A stretch of 64,000 bases of DNA from Kitasatospora sp. NBC_00458 (GCF_036013975.1 NZ_CP107904.1:2542001-2606000), one strand, 5' to 3'. Shown: positions 1-9,764, counted from the first letter of the stretch. The notes: a model not told the origin generated them from the sequence alone. Numbers and translations: made by a program.

Positions 1-860
1 GCCTTGAGCCGGCCGACGTAGCCGAGCAGGGTGTCGGTGTGCTCCAGGCAGGCCAGTGCGGTGGCCTGGGTGACGGCCGACAGGTGGTAGGGCAGGCGGA
101 CCAGCTGCACCGCGTCCACCACCGCCGGGTCGGCGGCCAGGTAGCCCAGGCGCAGTCCGGCCGCGCCGAAGGCCTTGGACATGGTGCGGGTGACCACCAG
201 GTTGGGGCGGCCCTCGATCAGCTTCAGCAGCGATTCCCGGTGCGAGAACTCGACGTACGCCTCGTCGACCACCACCAGGCTGGGCCGGGCGGCCTGCGCG
301 GCCTCGTACAGCCGCAGCACGGTGGCGGACTCGACGGCGGTGCCGGTCGGGTTGTTCGGCGAGCAGACGAACACGACGTTCGGCCGGTGCTCGGCGATCG
401 CGGCGACGGCCGCGTCGGGGTCGACGGTGAAGTCCTCGCCGCGCGGCCCGGAGATCCAGTCGGTGCCGGTGCCCCGGGAGATCAGGGCGTGCATCGAGTA
501 GGAGGGCTCGAAGCCGAGCGCGGTGCGGCCGGGGCCGCCGAAGGTCTGCAGCAGCTGCTGGAGCACCTCGTTGGAGCCGTTGGCGGCCCAGACGTTCTCC
601 CGCGCGACCGGGAAGCCGGTGGTGCGGGTGAGGTAGGCGGCCAGGCCGGTGCGCAGCTCGACCGCGTCCCGGTCCGGGTAGCGGTTGAGGGTGCGGGCGG
701 CCTCGGCGACCCGCTCGGCGATCCGGGCCACCAGCTCGTCGGGGAGCGGGTACGGGTTCTCGTTGGTGTTCAGCTGGACGGGGACGTCGAGCTGCGGCGC
801 GCCGTACGGGGACTGGCCGCGCAGCTCGTCCCGGATGGGGAGGGAGTCGATCGTGGTCAC
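1..860 (-). CDS. hisC: Histidinol-phosphate aminotransferase, partial (C-terminus beyond window)
   Basis: PLP-dependent aminotransferase of histidine synthesis that converts imidazole-acetol phosphate to histidinol phosphate with glutamate as donor. About 286 codons are present of a family length near 370. The visible features are the N-terminal [10 protein letters not shown] segment, the PLP-ring contact region [10 protein letters not shown], and the Schiff-base lysine in [17 protein letters not shown]. The GTG start overlaps the hisD stop by GTGA, so the two genes are one operon with translational coupling. The 3' end lies beyond base 1 of the window; this is a window edge, not a truncation. 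Family assignment is firm. Confidence 0.95.
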   Translation of the reverse strand, partial: MTTIDSLPIRDELRGQSPYGAPQLDVPVQLNTNENPYPLPDELVARIAERVAEAARTLNRYPDRDAVELRTGLAAYLTRTTGFPVARENVWAANGSNEVLQQLLQTFGGPGRTALGFEPSYSMHALISRGTGTDWISGPRGEDFTVDPDAAVAAIAEHRPNVVFVCSPNNPTGTAVESATVLRLYEAAQAARPSLVVVDEAYVEFSHRESLLKLIEGRPNLVVTRTMSKAFGAAGLRLGYLAADPAVVDAVQLVRLPYHLSAVTQATALACLEHTDTLLGYVGRLK

Positions 861-2164
861 GTGCCGGGAACCGTCCAGTCGAATCGGGCCTTGATCGCGT
901 CGCCGTGACCGGGCAGGTCCTCGGCGTCCGCCAGGGTGACGACGTGCGCGGCGATGCCGGCCAGCGCCTCGCGGTCGTACTCGACGACCTGCACGCCGCG
1001 CAGGAAGGTCTGCACGGACAGGCCCGAGGAGTGGCAGGCGCAGCCGCCGGTGGGCAGCACGTGGTTGGAGCCGGCCGCGTAGTCGCCGAGCGAGACCGGG
1101 GTGTACCGGCCGATGAAGACCGCGCCCGCGTTGCGGACCCGGGCGGCGACCGCGCGGGCGTCCCGGGTGTGGACCTCCAGGTGCTCGGCCGCGTAGGCGT
1201 CGACCACCGCCAGGCCCTGGTCGAGGTCGTCGACCAGGATGACGCCGGACTGGCGGCCGCCCAGCGCCTCGGCGACCCGCTCGCTGTGCCGGGTGCGGGC
1301 GACCTGGGTCTTCAGCTCGGCCTCGACCGCCTCGGCCAGCGCGGGCGAGTCGGTGACCAGCACCGAGCCCGAGGTCGGGCCGTGCTCGGCCTGGCTGATC
1401 AGGTCGGCGGCGACCTCGACCGGGTCGGCGCTGTCGTCGGCGAGGACGGCGATCTCGGTCGGGCCGGCCTCCGAGTCGATGCCGATCCGGCCGGCGAAGT
1501 AGCGCTTGGCGGCGGCGACGTAGATGTTGCCGGGGCCGGTGACCATGTTCACCGGCTCGCACTCCTCGGTGCCGAGCGCGAACATGGCGACCGCCTGGGC
1601 GCCGCCGACGGAGTACACCTCGGTGACGCCCAGCAGCGCGCAGGCCGCCAGGATGGTCGGGTGCACCCGGCCGCCGAAGTCCTTCTGCGGCGGCGAGGTG
1701 ACCGCGATGCCCCGGACGCCCGCTTCCTGGGCGGGCACCACGTTCATCACAACGGAGGACGGGTAGACCGCGAGGCCGCCCGGCACGTACAGGCCGACCC
1801 GGTCCACCGGCACCCAGCGCTGGGTGACCGTGCCGCCCGGCACCACCTGGGTGGTGTGCCCGTCGCGGCGCTGGTCGGCGTGCACCTTGCGGGCCCGGCG
1901 GATCGACTCCTCCAGTGCGGCGCGCACCTTCGGGTCGAGCGTCTCCAGGGCCTCGGCGAGCTGCTCGGCGGGGACCCGGGTGGTCTCCAGCCGGACGCCG
2001 TCGAAGCGCTCGGTGATCTCGATCAGCGCCTGCACGCCGCGATGGTGCACGTCCTCGGCGATCGGCCGCACCTTCTCCAGGGCGGCCGCCACGTCGAACT
2101 CGGCACGGGGCAGCAGGTCACGCGGGTCGTCGAGCGAGCCGCGGAGGTCGATTCGAGAGATCAC
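857..2164 (-). CDS. hisD: Histidinol dehydrogenase
   Basis: Zn-dependent NAD oxidoreductase that makes L-histidine from L-histidinol, the last two steps of the pathway. The protein is 435 aa, normal for the family, with [14 protein letters not shown], the [15 protein letters not shown] segment and the AEHLEVH metal/substrate region. The GTG at 2164 is chosen because the protein then starts with ISRIDLRG, typical for HisD, and because a TACACT -10 hexamer sits exactly 7 nt upstream, pointing to a leaderless message. A longer frame is open upstream but has non-coding-looking composition. First gene of the operon, followed by hisC. Confidence 0.96.
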   Translation of the reverse strand: MISRIDLRGSLDDPRDLLPRAEFDVAAALEKVRPIAEDVHHRGVQALIEITERFDGVRLETTRVPAEQLAEALETLDPKVRAALEESIRRARKVHADQRRDGHTTQVVPGGTVTQRWVPVDRVGLYVPGGLAVYPSSVVMNVVPAQEAGVRGIAVTSPPQKDFGGRVHPTILAACALLGVTEVYSVGGAQAVAMFALGTEECEPVNMVTGPGNIYVAAAKRYFAGRIGIDSEAGPTEIAVLADDSADPVEVAADLISQAEHGPTSGSVLVTDSPALAEAVEAELKTQVARTRHSERVAEALGGRQSGVILVDDLDQGLAVVDAYAAEHLEVHTRDARAVAARVRNAGAVFIGRYTPVSLGDYAAGSNHVLPTGGCACHSSGLSVQTFLRGVQVVEYDREALAGIAAHVVTLADAEDLPGHGDAIKARFDWTVPGT

Positions 2165-2171
2165 GCCACCC

Positions 2172-2177
2172 AGTGTA
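2172..2177 (-). promoter_or_regulatory. -10 box of hisD, leaderless arrangement
   Basis: On the minus strand the hexamer TACACT is followed by 7 nt and then the hisD GTG. The predicted transcription start therefore falls on, or next to, the initiation codon. No convincing -35 box is visible. Confidence 0.5.
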
Positions 2178-2258
2178 AGGAGTGGCCGGAACCCGCGGCC
2201 CCGCATTTCAGTCCGTGATACGAAGGGCGAGACGACCCGGGGGAAGCAGGGGGGAACC

Positions 2259-3839
2259 ATGACCGAACGGGCACCCGACGGCTGGACGGCGGCCGAGCAG
2301 GGGCTCTGGCAGGCGTTCCGGCACGGCCGGATCCACGACCTGCGCACCGGCGTCCCCGAGCAGGACGACCCGTTCGGCGACGCCGAATGGGGCCCCGAGC
2401 GGACCGTCCGCGCCGAGGTGCTCTCCCGGCTGCTGCTGGACGGGCCCGCCGCCGTCCCCGGCCGGGTCGCCTCGCTCAAGCTGACCGGCGTGCTGGTCGC
2501 CGGCCCGCTGCGGCTGGCCGGCGGCACCATCAGCCACTACGTCGAGCTCCACGAGTGCCGGTTCGAGCAGAAGGTCCTGATCTCCGAGGCCGAGGCCGGC
2601 ACGGTGCGCCTCGTCGGCTGCCTGGTCCCGCGCCTGGAGGCGTCCCGCTTCGCCACCTCCGGCGACCTCCACCTGGCCCGCTGCCGCTTCCCGGAGGGCG
2701 TGCGGCTGACCGACGCCCGGATCGGCACCGACCTGCTGCTCAACCAGGCCGTGCTGGGCAGCGACCGGTTCGGCCGGGCGCTCTCCGCGGACGGCCTCGC
2801 CGTCAACCAGGACTTCGAGGCCGAGCGGCTGGAGGCCCTGGGCGAGGTGAGCCTGCGGACCGCCCGGATCGGCGGCCGGTTCTCGCTGCGCGGCGCCCGG
2901 CTGCAGGCCGTCCCGGAGAACCCCAACGCGCTCAACGCCCCGCGAATATCCGTCGGCCACACGCTGTACCTGAGCAGCTCGGCGGACCGGGGCTGGACCG
3001 ACTCGCAGTCGTACTACGGCTCCGGCTACGGCCAGGTCATCCCGACCGGCGCCTCCAGCACCCCGTTCCGCGCGTACGGCCGGGTCCGGCTCTCCGACGG
3101 CCGCTTCGAGAACGCCTGCCTGATCTCCGGCGCCGAGTTCCACCTCGGCGAGGGCGAGGAGCTGTCGCTGCGCCGCATCCAGACCCCCGAGCTGCGGTTC
3201 ACCTGCCGCACGCCGCCCACCGGCCCGGTCTCGCTCTCCCGCGCGCGGGTCGGCAACCTGGTCGACGCCCCCGACTCCTGGCCGCAGGGGCGGCACCTGG
3301 GCCTCACCGGCTTCACCTACGAGTGCCTGCGCCCGGCCGTGCCGTTCGGCGTCCGGCAGCGGATCGCCTGGCTGGAGGGCTCCTCGGTGGACTTCCAGCC
3401 CGAGTCGTACGAGCAGCTGGCCACCGCGCTGCGCCGCGACGGGGCCGACGACGACGCCCGCGAGGTGCTCTACGCCAAGCAGCGCCGGCGCCGGCAGACC
3501 CTGCCGCTGCCGGCCCGGGTCTGGGGCCGGATCCAGGACGCCACCGTCGGCTACGGGTTCCGCCCCAACCGGGCCGCCCTGTGGCTGCTGCTCGCCTGGG
3601 CGCTCGGCAGCCTGTACTTCGCCACCCACGAGCTGCAGCCGCTGAAGGCCGACGAGCGGCCGCACTGGAACCCGGTGCTGTACGCGCTCGGCCAGCTGCT
3701 GCCGGTCGTCGACCTCGGCCAGCAGGGCTGGAACCCCGGCGGGGCCTCCCAGTGGGTGGCGTCCGGCCTGGTCATCGTCGGCTGGGTGCTCGCCACCACG
3801 GTCGCCGCCGGCGCCAGCCGGATGCTCCAGCGCGGCTAG
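2259..3839 (+). CDS. Membrane-anchored pentapeptide/beta-helix-like protein
   Basis: A 526-aa protein of unknown function. Residues about 60-330 are made of short quasi-repeats with the rhythm of pentapeptide or beta-helix proteins ([33 protein letters not shown]). A helical stretch follows, then two C-terminal membrane segments ([16 protein letters not shown] and [20 protein letters not shown]). Similar streptomycete proteins are sometimes labelled oxidoreductase, but no cofactor motif is visible. The ATG at 2259 has a GGGGG ribosome site upstream. It is divergent from hisD with about 95 bp between them. Confidence 0.75.
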   Translation: MTERAPDGWTAAEQGLWQAFRHGRIHDLRTGVPEQDDPFGDAEWGPERTVRAEVLSRLLLDGPAAVPGRVASLKLTGVLVAGPLRLAGGTISHYVELHECRFEQKVLISEAEAGTVRLVGCLVPRLEASRFATSGDLHLARCRFPEGVRLTDARIGTDLLLNQAVLGSDRFGRALSADGLAVNQDFEAERLEALGEVSLRTARIGGRFSLRGARLQAVPENPNALNAPRISVGHTLYLSSSADRGWTDSQSYYGSGYGQVIPTGASSTPFRAYGRVRLSDGRFENACLISGAEFHLGEGEELSLRRIQTPELRFTCRTPPTGPVSLSRARVGNLVDAPDSWPQGRHLGLTGFTYECLRPAVPFGVRQRIAWLEGSSVDFQPESYEQLATALRRDGADDDAREVLYAKQRRRRQTLPLPARVWGRIQDATVGYGFRPNRAALWLLLAWALGSLYFATHELQPLKADERPHWNPVLYALGQLLPVVDLGQQGWNPGGASQWVASGLVIVGWVLATTVAAGASRMLQRG

Positions 3840-3920
3840 GGCGTGTTTGCAAAGTCGCGTCGGACCGGGTTCGGGAGGCCCGGGCCGGTAACCCCCGGGC
3901 GCTCGGCCCGTCCGGGGAAC

Positions 3921-3926
3921 TACGCT
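3921..3926 (+). promoter_or_regulatory. -10 box of the LON-domain gene, leaderless arrangement
   Basis: TACGCT followed by 7 nt and the GTG start at 3934. No Shine-Dalgarno is present in between, which fits a leaderless transcript. The -35 region is not recognisable. Confidence 0.45.
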
Positions 3927-3933
3927 GTCCGCC

Positions 3934-4662
3934 GTGACAGAACGGCTGCCGCTCTTCCCGCTCAACACCGTGCTCTACCCGGGCCTGGTGCTGCCCCTGA
4001 ACGTCTTCGAGGAGCGCTACCGCCGTCTCGTCGCCGACCTGGTCGCCCTGCCCGAGGACGAACCGCGCCGTTTCGGCGTGCTCGCCATCAAGGACGGCCG
4101 CGACGTCGCCCCGGTCCGCCCCGACGACGGCCCGGCCGGCCCGCTGGACGGCCTAGGCACCGCCACCGGCGACCCGCTGGAGGCGCTGTACCACATCGGC
4201 TGCGTCGCCGACCTGACGTCCGTCCAGCCGCAGCCGGACGGCCGGTACGAGCTGCTGGTCACCGGCACCACCCGGTTCCGGCTCCGGTCGGCGGACACCG
4301 GCGGCCCGTACCTCACCGGTGAGGCCGAGCCGATCGAGGAACGCCCCGGCGAGGGCTCGGGCGTCCTCGCCTCCGAGGTCGAACGCGTCTTCCGCGCGTA
4401 CCAGAAGCGGCTGGCCGGCGCCCGCGAGGCCAGCACCGTCGGCCGCCAGGAGCTGCCCGACGACCCCCAGGTGCTCTCCTACCTGGTCGCCGCCGCCTCG
4501 GTCCTGGAGACCCCGCTCAAGCAGAAGCTGCTCGCCGCCCCCGACAACGCCCAGCGGCTGCGGCTCGAACTCGACCTGCTCCGCCGCGAGACGGCCGTGC
4601 TCGGCTGGCTGCCCTCGCTCCCGGCCGTCGACCTCACCCGGCAGTCCTTCAGCCCCAACTGA
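3934..4662 (+). CDS. LON N-terminal (substrate-binding) domain protein
   Basis: A 242-aa stand-alone LON substrate-binding domain of the PUA-like fold, without the AAA+ and protease domains of Lon. The hallmark N-terminus is LPLFPLNTVLYPGLVLPLNV followed by FEERYRRL. The mid region (VADLTSVQPQPDGRYELLVTG) and helical C-terminus match the family. Precise function is unknown; in other bacteria such proteins are treated as peptide- or substrate-binding factors. The start is chosen from the -10 box 7 nt upstream. Followed at 84 bp by the ybaK-like gene on the same strand. Confidence 0.88.
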   Translation: MTERLPLFPLNTVLYPGLVLPLNVFEERYRRLVADLVALPEDEPRRFGVLAIKDGRDVAPVRPDDGPAGPLDGLGTATGDPLEALYHIGCVADLTSVQPQPDGRYELLVTGTTRFRLRSADTGGPYLTGEAEPIEERPGEGSGVLASEVERVFRAYQKRLAGAREASTVGRQELPDDPQVLSYLVAAASVLETPLKQKLLAAPDNAQRLRLELDLLRRETAVLGWLPSLPAVDLTRQSFSPN

Positions 4663-4745
4663 CCGGCCCACGACCTCCCCGCCCGCGCCGGTCCCGGCCC
4701 GCCCGGGCACCGCCGTTCCCGTTCCCGCGCACCGGAGACCCGCAC

Positions 4746-5240
4746 ATGGCCAAGAAACCGAAGAAGGGCGGCCAGGGCACCCCCGCCACCGTCGCCCTGG
4801 AGACCGCCGCCGTGCCGTTCACCGTCCACGCCTACGACCACGACCCGGCCGCGGCCTCCTACGGCGGCGAGGCCGCCGACGCCCTCGGTGTCCCGGCCGA
4901 CCGGGTCTTCAAGACCCTGGTCGCCGACGTGGACGGCGTCCTCACCGTGGGCGTCGTCCCGGTCTCCGGCCGGCTCGACCTCAAGGCGCTGGCCGCCGCC
5001 GTCGGCGGCAAGCGCGCCGCGATGGCCGACCCGGCGGCCGCCGAACGCAGCAGCGGCTACGTCCTCGGCGGCATCTCCCCGCTGGGCCAGCGCCGCCCGC
5101 TGCGCACCGTGGTCGACGCCGGCGCGCTCGCCCACCCCACGGTCTACGTCTCGGCCGGCCGCCGGGGCCTGGAGGTCGAGCTGGCCCCGGGCCACCTCGT
5201 CTCCCTCACCGCGGCGCTCACCGCCCCGATCACCCGCTGA
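4746..5240 (+). CDS. Cys-tRNA(Pro)/Cys-tRNA(Cys) deacylase, YbaK/EbsC family
   Basis: A 164-aa single-domain editing enzyme that hydrolyses mischarged aminoacyl-tRNA, normally Cys-tRNA(Pro). Family features are DRVFKTLVADVDG with the conserved lysine, VSGRLDLKALAAAVGGKRA, the GYVLGGISPLGQ loop, and VYVSAGRRGLEVELAP near the C-terminus. Length is normal. The N-terminus is lysine-rich. Probably co-transcribed with the LON-domain gene upstream and ends at a strong bidirectional hairpin. Confidence 0.93.
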   Translation: MAKKPKKGGQGTPATVALETAAVPFTVHAYDHDPAAASYGGEAADALGVPADRVFKTLVADVDGVLTVGVVPVSGRLDLKALAAAVGGKRAAMADPAAAERSSGYVLGGISPLGQRRPLRTVVDAGALAHPTVYVSAGRRGLEVELAPGHLVSLTAALTAPITR

Positions 5241-5280
5241 GGCGCCCGCCCGGCCGCCGGGGCCCGCCCCGGGGCCGGTG

Positions 5281-5332
5281 CGGCGGCTCCGGGGGGCCGC
5301 CCCGGGCCGGGAAGCCCCCCGGGAGCCGCCGG
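5281..5332. terminator. Bidirectional hairpin between convergent genes
   Basis: Arms of about 17 bp (CGGCGGCTCCGGGGGGC and its near-complement GCCCCCCGGGAGCCGCCG, with one bulge) separated by about 16 nt. It lies between the stops of the ybaK-like gene (plus) and the DUF2567-like gene (minus) and can serve both strands. Confidence 0.7.
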
Positions 5333-5338
5333 AATCCC

Positions 5339-6190
5339 TCAGCCCTGCCGCCCGTCCTCCGGCGGCCTCGGACGCTCGTCCTGCGGGACCGCCGGCCGCC
5401 CGTCGTACGGCGGCGTCGGCCGCCCGTCGTGCGGGAACACCGGGCCCGCCTCCGTCGGGGCCGCCGGCGCACCGTCCGCCGGGGGCACCGGCGCGGCGTA
5501 CGGCCCGGCCCAGTACGGCGGCGGGTCCTCCTCGCGCTTCCCGAACGCCGCCGACAGCGCGAGCAGCACCACCATCGCCGCCATCGGCCAGGCCAGCACC
5601 GCCCCGTACGCACCGAGGTCGATGTCCGCCCGGAAGTGCCCGCCGTTGCCGACCCGCCGCGCCTCCGCGACGAGGTCGCCGCTCGGACCGAGCCACCGCC
5701 CCAGGCCCCAGGCCCCGAACGAGGCGAGCAGCCCGCCGACCGCCAGCCCGACCGCGACCGCGATCCCGCCGCCGCGCTTCCGGGTGAGCAGGAACGCCCC
5801 GAGCGCCGTCAGGAGGCCCATGCCCAGGCCGATCAGCACGAAGACGCTGTCCGCCCCGGCGCGCTGCTCCCCCTCCGGGTCCCCGTAGAGGATCTTGTTG
5901 CCGTCCACGACCAGCGGCACCTTGGGCGCCAGCCAGGCCCACAGCGCCGCCATCGCCACGCCCAGCACCAGGCAGGCCAGTACCGTGACCGCCCCGACCC
6001 GCAGCTCGGGCATCAGCCGCTGCAGCGCGGGCTCGTCCGACCGCTTCGCGGAGACCAGGTCCAGCACCGGGTAGGAGCCCGGCGCCGGGGGCCGGGGCGG
6101 CGCGTACGGATCGGGAACGGCGTCCGTGACGGCGTCGGCGTCGGCTCGCGCGGGATCCGGAGGTGTGTTCGGTACGGTCACGGTGCCCAT
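5339..6190 (-). CDS. DUF2567-like integral membrane protein
   Basis: A 283-aa membrane protein of unknown function. An acidic, proline-rich cytoplasmic N-terminus of about 60 residues is followed by VGAVTVLACLVLGVAMAALWAWLAP, a loop with VVDGNKILYGDPEGEQRAGAD, a tightly spaced helix pair (FVLIGLGMGLLTALGAF and GIAVAVGLAVGGLLASFGAWGL) and a fourth segment near the C-terminus. A proline-rich tail with repeated PPYDGRP-like units ends the protein. The layout matches the actinobacterial DUF2567 family; that name is from memory and was not searched. The start is the ATG at 6190. Confidence 0.75.
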   Translation of the reverse strand: MGTVTVPNTPPDPARADADAVTDAVPDPYAPPRPPAPGSYPVLDLVSAKRSDEPALQRLMPELRVGAVTVLACLVLGVAMAALWAWLAPKVPLVVDGNKILYGDPEGEQRAGADSVFVLIGLGMGLLTALGAFLLTRKRGGGIAVAVGLAVGGLLASFGAWGLGRWLGPSGDLVAEARRVGNGGHFRADIDLGAYGAVLAWPMAAMVVLLALSAAFGKREEDPPPYWAGPYAAPVPPADGAPAAPTEAGPVFPHDGRPTPPYDGRPAVPQDERPRPPEDGRQG

Positions 6191-6260
6191 CGTTTCACGA
6201 CCGGCGCCGCGGCGGCCGCGCCACCCGGGCACCCCGGCCCGGCGACGGCCGGGCGGCGCG

Positions 6261-7073
6261 CTACCGCCGGGTCGCCCGCCGGTAGGCCCAGGTGGCGGCC
6301 GCCAGCGACACCACGCCCACCCCGGCACAGACCGCGAGGTCACCGAGCACCGCCGCCCAGTCCGGGTCCGGCTCGAAGGTCCGCGCGAACGCCTCGACCC
6401 CGTAGGTGGAGGGCAGCAGGCCGCGCATCCAGAGCACCGGCTGCGGCAGGTGGTCGACCGGCAGCACGCCGAGCAGCAGCGCCGCCGACATGCCGAGCTG
6501 CCCGAGCATGGTGGCCAGCTCCTGCCGGGGCGCGAGCAGCCCGCAGATCGCGCCGAGCCCGGAGAGCGCCGCCCCGGCCAGCGGGACCACCGCGAGGAGC
6601 ACCCACAGCTGCCCCAGCGGCAGCCCGAACATGACCGCGCCGGCGCCCGCCGTGACGAGCGTCCCCGGCAGCGTGAACGAGGCGTACGCGGCGGCCGCCC
6701 CGAGCACCACCGACGCGGCCGGGACCGGCAGCGTCGCGTAGTGGTCGAGTCCGCCGGTGGCCCGCAGCCGGCCGAAGTACTGGGCGAGCAGGTTGAGCGC
6801 GACGAACGCGACGACCAGCACGCTGGAGCCGGCCACCACGTACCGGGCGGCCGAGGTCTGCCCGGCGTCGACGACGCCCCGCATCATCACCAGGATGCCG
6901 AGCGACTGGAAGGTGGCCACGAACAGCAGCGGGATCCGCGCCACCCGCGCCCGTGCCAGCTGCGCGCGGTAGACCGCGGCGAGGGCGGGCAGCAGCCGGG
7001 CCGTCGGGGCGAGCGGGGCGGGTGCGCCCGCCGTCGCCGGGGCGGTCCGCGGCGGAACCGAGAGCAGCGTCAC
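6261..7073 (-). CDS. ABC-2 type transporter permease
   Basis: A 270-aa membrane permease with about six hydrophobic segments (IPLLFVATFQSLGILVMM, YVVAGSSVLVVAFVALNLLA, and a C-terminal pair ending WAYRRATRR). The GTG start overlaps the stop of the ATPase gene by GTGA, so the two proteins are translationally coupled and should form one exporter. The gene ends about 70 bp before the start of the DUF2567-like gene, which may be co-transcribed. Substrate unknown. Confidence 0.88.
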   Translation of the reverse strand: MTLLSVPPRTAPATAGAPAPLAPTARLLPALAAVYRAQLARARVARIPLLFVATFQSLGILVMMRGVVDAGQTSAARYVVAGSSVLVVAFVALNLLAQYFGRLRATGGLDHYATLPVPAASVVLGAAAAYASFTLPGTLVTAGAGAVMFGLPLGQLWVLLAVVPLAGAALSGLGAICGLLAPRQELATMLGQLGMSAALLLGVLPVDHLPQPVLWMRGLLPSTYGVEAFARTFEPDPDWAAVLGDLAVCAGVGVVSLAAATWAYRRATRR

Positions 7074-8068
7074 TTGGCCAGTCCTCCGTGGCGGCCGCCC
7101 AGCTTGAGGTACGCGTCCTCAAGGCTCGGGGTGGCCAGGGTGAAGTCGTCCAGAGCCGCGAAGGCCGGGCCGGTGGTGACGGCGGCGACCAGTTCGCGGG
7201 CCTGCTCGGGGGTGGTGCGGACGGTCCAGCGGCGGCCGGTGCGCTCGGCCCGGGCGGCGAGCGCGGCCACCGCGGGGACGCCGAGCGGTGCCTCGTCCCG
7301 CCAGACCAGGTCCAGCCGGACGTCGCCGTCGACCAGCGCCTTGAGGCCGCCGGGGGTGTCGCAGGCGATGATCCGGCCGTCGTCGACCACGGCGACCCGG
7401 TCCAGCACGGTCTCCGCCTCGATCACGTTGTGGGTGACCAGCAGCACGGTGGCGTTCCGCTCGGCGCGGCGCCGTTCGAGGGCGGCCCAGACGGACCGGC
7501 GGGCGATCGGGTCCATGCCGGTGGTCGGCTCGTCGAGGACGAGCAGCGGCCGGTCGCCGACCAGGGCGGCGGCGAAGCAGGCGAGCCGGCGCTGGCCGCC
7601 GGAGAGCTTGGCCAGCGGGCGGTGGGCGAGCGGTTCCAGCGCCAGTTCGGCGATCACCTCGTCGGCGGCCGCCCGGGCCTGCGTCCGGCCGAGGCCGCGC
7701 AGCCGTCCGGTGGTCTCGGCCGCGAGGGCGACGGTCAGCTCGTCCAGCGCGGTGGACTCCTGCCCGAGGTAGCCCAGCAGCCGGGCGGCCCGCTCGGGGT
7801 GCTTCACCACGTCGTGGCCGAGCAGCTGGATCGAACCGGAGTCGGGGCGCAGCAGTCCGGTGAGCTGACGCACCAGGGTGGACTTGCCCGCGCCGTTGGG
7901 TCCGAGCAGGCCGAAGATCTCGCCCTGCCGGACGGTCAGGGTGATCCCGTCGTTGGCCCGGATCTCGCTCGACGCGGCGCCGCGCCCGGCGCGGTACGTC
8001 CTCACGAGGTCGCGTACGGCGCAGCACGGCGCGGTCTCCTGGGGTGCCCGCCCGGCCGTCTCGCTCAC
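7070..8068 (-). CDS. ABC transporter ATP-binding protein (DrrA-like exporter)
   Basis: A 332-aa ATPase with Walker A GPNGAGKST, Q-loop YLGQES, signature LSGGQRR, Walker B LLVLDEPTTGMDP and switch histidine in LLVTHN. The C-terminal 100 residues are the extension seen in DrrA-type drug/lipid exporters (LEDAYLKLGG). The GTG at 8068 is preferred over a TTG at 8092 because a TAGAGT -10 box lies 8 nt upstream, giving a leaderless message. Works with the downstream permease. Confidence 0.93.
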   Translation of the reverse strand: MSETAGRAPQETAPCCAVRDLVRTYRAGRGAASSEIRANDGITLTVRQGEIFGLLGPNGAGKSTLVRQLTGLLRPDSGSIQLLGHDVVKHPERAARLLGYLGQESTALDELTVALAAETTGRLRGLGRTQARAAADEVIAELALEPLAHRPLAKLSGGQRRLACFAAALVGDRPLLVLDEPTTGMDPIARRSVWAALERRRAERNATVLLVTHNVIEAETVLDRVAVVDDGRIIACDTPGGLKALVDGDVRLDLVWRDEAPLGVPAVAALAARAERTGRRWTVRTTPEQARELVAAVTTGPAFAALDDFTLATPSLEDAYLKLGGRHGGLAK

Positions 8069-8076
8069 GACCGAAG

Positions 8077-8082
8077 ACTCTA
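8077..8082 (-). promoter_or_regulatory. -10 box of the ABC exporter operon
   Basis: Minus-strand TAGAGT, 8 nt before the GTG at 8068. A TTGTCC further upstream is 20 bp from it, too far for an ideal -35. Leaderless initiation inferred. Confidence 0.4.
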
Positions 8083-8137
8083 CGCGGTGCAACCGGCGAA
8101 CCGGACAAGGGGGCCTGTTCCGCCGCCCCTCCGCAGG

Positions 8138-8168
8138 TCAGTCGTCGACGATCGGCTCCCCGACCGGG
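8138..8168. repeat. Partial duplicate of the NYN gene 3' terminus
   Basis: A 31-nt stretch matches 8276-8306, the last codons of the NYN-domain gene, at 28 of 31 positions. Read on the minus strand it encodes GEPIVDD-stop, against GGELVVDD-stop in the gene. The 107 bp between the copies is rich in CCGCTCCACC-like short repeats and shows no gene. Looks like a degraded local duplication. Confidence 0.55.
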
Positions 8169-8275
8169 TGACCGGGCCGCGCGACGCCTACATCGCGCCG
8201 CCGCTCCACCACCGCTCCGCCGCCGCTCCACCGCCGACCGGTCGCCCTCCCCCGGAACCGGCCGCTGCGGCCGGA

Positions 8276-9541
8276 TCAGTCGTCGACGACCAGCTCCCCG
8301 CCCGGGACGCGGGCGGCGAGCTCCTTCCAGAAGCCGGCCCGGATCGCGTACCGGTCGTGCTCGTCGATCTGGTCGTCCTTGTGCGCGAGCAGCCCGAACC
8401 TGGCGGCGTAGCGGAGCAGTTCCCCGTCCACCCGGTGCGGGATGCGCGGGTAGTCGGGCCAGAGCACGGTGAGCCGTTCGACGTCGCCGATCCGTCCGGT
8501 CCAGCGGCGGGCGAAGACCTGGCCGACCTCGTGGGCGTCGCCGCCGATCGTGGTGATGTCCTCCTCGCGGTCGGCCCAGCGCTGTTCGGCGGTGGTGAGC
8601 TGGGCCAGGGTGGGGAGGCCGTCGCCCGCGGTGACGGCCGGTTCGGGGGCGGGGCGGTCGACCCAGCCGCGGTCGGAGGACCAGCGCAGCACCGGGCCGG
8701 CCTGGTGGTGGGCGGCGGGGGGCTGCCGGTCGGCGCTGCGGCCGGCGAGGTCCTTGGGGGTGGGGACGACCTTGAGTGCGGTGGCCGACTGCGGGCGGCT
8801 GCCGTTGACCGCCGGGACGGCCGCGGCGGCGGGTGCGGCGGCGCCGGCGGTCACCCGGACGGCGGCCGGACCGGCGGCGGGCAGGGAGCCGGGGAGCGTA
8901 CCGGGCAGGGCGGCGGGGGGTGCGGCGGGCGGGGCGGCGAGGATCTTGGCGATCTCGTGCCGGGGGCCGGGGGCGGGGAAGACGGCGGAGGTCTCGCGGA
9001 GGCTGAACGAGCCCTCGATCCACTCGCGGTCCAGCACCCGCCGTTCGTCGGCCTCGCCGACCAGGTCCTCGGACTGGTTGAAGTCGCCGTCGGCGGCCTG
9101 GAGCGCCCAGAGGTGGACGACGACGCCGTGCTCCTTGGCGGACATCATCCCGGGCAGCAGGTCGCCGTCCCCGGTGATCAGCACGACGTCGGCGCAGGCC
9201 CGGTTGCGGGCGAGTTCGGAGAGCTCGGCGTGCATGGCCGCGTCGACGCCCTTCTGCACCCAGCGGCCCTCGGCCCGGGTGAGCGCGCCGAGCCGGACGG
9301 TGACCCGGGGCAGCACCCGGAGCCGGCGGTGCTCGGGCATCGGACGGCGGTCGGGCGCGGCGTCGAACCAGTAGATGCGCAGCAGCGGCAGGCCGGTCTC
9401 GGCCTCGGCGCGCTCGCGCAGGGCGGCGATCAGCGCGGTGTGGTCGACGGAGACCTTGGAGCGCGACGGGTCTCCGGCGAGCAGGCTGGCGGCGGCGCCC
9501 AGCAGGTATCCGGCATCCACCAGGACGACACAGCGGTCCAT
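8276..9541 (-). CDS. NYN (PIN-like) domain protein, putative RNase
   Basis: A 421-aa protein. Residues 1-180 form a NYN/PIN-fold nuclease-like domain with acidic metal-site candidates in VVLVDAGYLLG, KGVDAAMHAEL and DVVLITGDGDLLPGM. About 70 residues of Ala/Pro-rich linker (IAKILAAPPAAPPAALPGTL and on) follow, then a C-terminal helical domain starting near WADREEDITTIGGD. The family acts on RNA or tRNA in known cases; the target here is unknown. The ATG at 9541 is chosen because the protein then begins MDRCVVLVDAGY. Its 3' terminus has a partial copy about 140 bp downstream. Confidence 0.87.
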   Translation of the reverse strand: MDRCVVLVDAGYLLGAAASLLAGDPSRSKVSVDHTALIAALRERAEAETGLPLLRIYWFDAAPDRRPMPEHRRLRVLPRVTVRLGALTRAEGRWVQKGVDAAMHAELSELARNRACADVVLITGDGDLLPGMMSAKEHGVVVHLWALQAADGDFNQSEDLVGEADERRVLDREWIEGSFSLRETSAVFPAPGPRHEIAKILAAPPAAPPAALPGTLPGSLPAAGPAAVRVTAGAAAPAAAAVPAVNGSRPQSATALKVVPTPKDLAGRSADRQPPAAHHQAGPVLRWSSDRGWVDRPAPEPAVTAGDGLPTLAQLTTAEQRWADREEDITTIGGDAHEVGQVFARRWTGRIGDVERLTVLWPDYPRIPHRVDGELLRYAARFGLLAHKDDQIDEHDRYAIRAGFWKELAARVPGGELVVDD

Positions 9542-9733
9542 CGCGCGCCTCTTTCCGCTCGCCCTCGGGGTCCGGCTCCGCCGGGGGCGGCGGTACCGGG
9601 GTGGGCGCGGTCCGCCCGTCTCCCGGGCGGGGAGGGGGTGAGGGGGTGCCCGCATCCGCCCGATCGTTGGGTCACCTTTTCCCCCTGGTTCGCCGGCCGA
9701 ACCTCGGCGGTCGTCGCGGTCCCGCAACGGACG

Positions 9734-9764
9734 GAAGGGCCCCGCCGGCGCGGCGGGGCCCTTC
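9734..9764 (-). terminator. Terminator downstream of asd
   Basis: Perfect 14-bp stem (GAAGGGCCCCGCCG and its complement) with a 3-nt GCG loop, 33 bp beyond the asd stop. No U-tract, as usual in streptomycetes. Confidence 0.75.

Noticed and set aside
39..908. A 289-codon plus-strand frame opposite hisC
   Set aside because: hisC motifs on the minus strand are clear; the plus frame is compositional.
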